From Mariprofundaceae bacterium (GTDB taxonomy: Bacteria > Pseudomonadota > Zetaproteobacteria > Mariprofundales > Mariprofundaceae): 7,711 bases of DNA. The position numbers and the translations under genes are program-made. Below, piece after piece: positions 6,570-7,711 of this stretch. Where the stretch lies: NCBI GenBank assembly GCA_030950825.1, contig JAUZQT010000032.1, positions 1 through 7,711 of the forward strand, written 5' to 3'. The notes beneath the pieces were generated by a model. That model was not told where the DNA came from. It saw only the letters and a program-made list of their open reading frames with translations, and did not search any database. The number at the start of each line of letters is the position of its first letter. Within the stretch, counting starts at the first letter, position 1.

Positions 6570-7711
6570 ATGATATGGAACGTGATAGATAAAATCTCTG
6601 CTAAAACAAAGAATAATCGCATTGGCAATCTGAACCTGAGTGACGTAGGGGTTCCCGAAAACGATCAAATCGGCATGCTTGCGATTTCCTATGATTCTAA
6701 GGATCTGCCTTCTCTGATTAACGGTTTGCCCGATACTCTTAAAAAAGTATTATTGGTTGATGATCCCTTCTACAATGGTAAACCCTATTTCGGCAAACAT
6801 CTTCATCACCTGCATATTGTATTAACGCTGGATGATTATAAAGCCATATTGCGCCAAGAGGAGAATGGATTAAATGGCAGGGTGCGCATCATTGATGCGC
6901 TAACGAGGCTCTACAATAAGGGCTGCAAATCAGGCTTATTCAACCCTGTGCAACAGGATGCCGAGCTGCGCGTCTGCATCAATCGAAACGGTGCAGAGAA
7001 GAATCCATCATATCCCAGATTGAAGAATGGCTGCATGTTGCTTGTTGCACGGCCAAATATTTATATTCACAAAAAGGGTGCAGAGAAATACAGCGCAAAA
7101 CTGACCGTAAAAGAGGCGTGCGAAACACAGACAAAAAGCACCCTTCTTTTTCCCGGACAGATACAGTGCAGTGTCGGCAGCAGTTACTGGGATAATATCT
7201 GTCTTGCATCCTCCACCTCTATTCCTCCTCTCTTCTTTGCATTCAAGGCGCACAGTGGCTCCTTCATCGAAGATCTGACCCGCGATGAAGATGTGCATCC
7301 GAACATGCTTTTTGTTGTTGGCTTGCGCAGATTCGGCAAAGAGCTAAATAAGCATGACTACTGGCTTCGTGGCGCACGAATTAAAGGTAGTGATGAAATA
7401 GGAACAATCTTGCTGCGCACGTTGCAAGGCAAGGTGGATAAAGCAGAAGAGATTTTGCACTACTATACCACTGATCTGGAAGCAGAAGGTGAGGTGGACG
7501 CTTCATCTGCAAGCATGCAAAAAGAGGCTAAACAAGCAACACAAACAAGCAGTAAGAGAAGTGAAGCAAAAGCGGCAGCAGACGACAAGCAGGATTCTTC
7601 GGCATCAAAGGTAGAGAGCGATGATGCTACTGATGAGGGCTACCTTATTGAATCCATGATTCCTGGAGAGGCGACGGAGGATGACGATGAGGGCTACCTT
7701 ATTGAAACCAT
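6570..7711 (+). CDS. Unrecognised cytoplasmic protein with acidic DEGYLIE-repeat tail, 3' end outside window
   Basis: This frame is open for 380 codons to the window edge with no stop, and it starts after GGGAGG with MIWNVIDKISAKTKNNRIGN. I do not recognise the family. There is no signal peptide or membrane helix. Residues 1-300 look like a folded mixed alpha/beta region (for example VLLVDDPFYNGKPYFGKH at 60-77, CMLLVARPNIYIHKKG at 155-170, PNMLFVVGLRRFGKEL at 244-259, ending in an amphipathic helix KVDKAEEILHYYTTDLEAEG). Residues 308-350 are a low-complexity linker rich in Ala, Ser, Lys, Gln and Glu. The acidic tail then holds two copies of DEGYLIE (355-361 and 373-379), each followed by Ser or Thr and preceded by an Ala-Thr and Asp/Glu cluster, with a period of 18 residues. 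The gene lies 22 bp after the PP2C gene, so being a substrate or partner of that phosphatase is a reasonable but unproven inference. Further tail repeats probably lie beyond the edge. Confidence 0.85.
   Translation, partial: MIWNVIDKISAKTKNNRIGNLNLSDVGVPENDQIGMLAISYDSKDLPSLINGLPDTLKKVLLVDDPFYNGKPYFGKHLHHLHIVLTLDDYKAILRQEENGLNGRVRIIDALTRLYNKGCKSGLFNPVQQDAELRVCINRNGAEKNPSYPRLKNGCMLLVARPNIYIHKKGAEKYSAKLTVKEACETQTKSTLLFPGQIQCSVGSSYWDNICLASSTSIPPLFFAFKAHSGSFIEDLTRDEDVHPNMLFVVGLRRFGKELNKHDYWLRGARIKGSDEIGTILLRTLQGKVDKAEEILHYYTTDLEAEGEVDASSASMQKEAKQATQTSSKRSEAKAAADDKQDSSASKVESDDATDEGYLIESMIPGEATEDDDEGYLIET
7632..7711 (+). repeat. 54-nt-period coding repeat (DEGYLIE units), continuing past the edge
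   Basis: The stretches 7632-7657 and 7686-7711 are 26 nt long and differ at one base (T7653 versus A7707); the first 21 nt are identical. The start-to-start distance is 54 nt, or 18 codons. Near identity at third codon positions suggests a recent duplication rather than only protein-level selection. Confidence 0.85.

Noticed and set aside
6979..7298. Two overlapping minus-strand open frames under the last gene
   Set aside because: They are antisense to the continuous 380-codon plus frame with a strong ribosome binding site, and their composition is not protein-like.

Overview
The window looks like chromosomal DNA of a Gram-negative (diderm) bacterium, most likely a proteobacterium. Nearly every recognisable product belongs to the envelope: a type IV pilin, a PpiD/SurA-type periplasmic chaperone, an MCE (Mla-type) lipid transport operon and an outer-membrane-type lipoprotein. 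Base composition is moderate and slightly AT-leaning. The class cannot be fixed from this sequence alone. No tRNA, rRNA, IS element, CRISPR array or phage gene is visible.

Left part, minus strand (1-2148). A type IV pilin gene runs off the left edge. Upstream of it, on the same strand, lies a ppiD-like gene. The pilin has its own leader of about 140 bp with a plausible promoter. The PpiD homologue keeps the N-terminal membrane anchor and SurA-like N-domain, but the internal parvulin (peptidyl-prolyl isomerase) domain appears to be cleanly missing.

Middle part, plus strand (2188-5655). This block diverges from ppiD and consists of four overlapping genes: an MlaE-family permease, an MlaF-position ABC ATPase, an MlaD-family MCE protein and a TPR lipoprotein. 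Gene overlaps of up to 25, 7 and 4 nt indicate one translationally coupled operon. The ATPase is the most unusual gene of the block. It keeps the outline of an MlaF subunit but has lost Walker A, the Q-loop glutamine, the LSGGQ-type signature, the Walker B aspartate and the H-loop histidine. The permease's coupling-helix motif, which in canonical MlaE contacts the ATPase, is altered too. The complex may therefore be an MCE system that is not powered by its own ATPase.

Right part, plus strand (5705-7711). A PP2C-type Ser/Thr phosphatase with intact metal-binding aspartates and a poly-Asp tail is followed 22 bp later by a gene I do not recognise. That gene has a strong ribosome binding site and runs off the right edge. 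Its product has a roughly 300-residue N-terminal region, then a low-complexity linker rich in Ser, Ala, Lys and acidic residues, then a repeated acidic DEGYLIE motif at an 18-residue period. The pair could be part of a phosphorylation-based signalling system whose other members lie beyond the window; this is inference.
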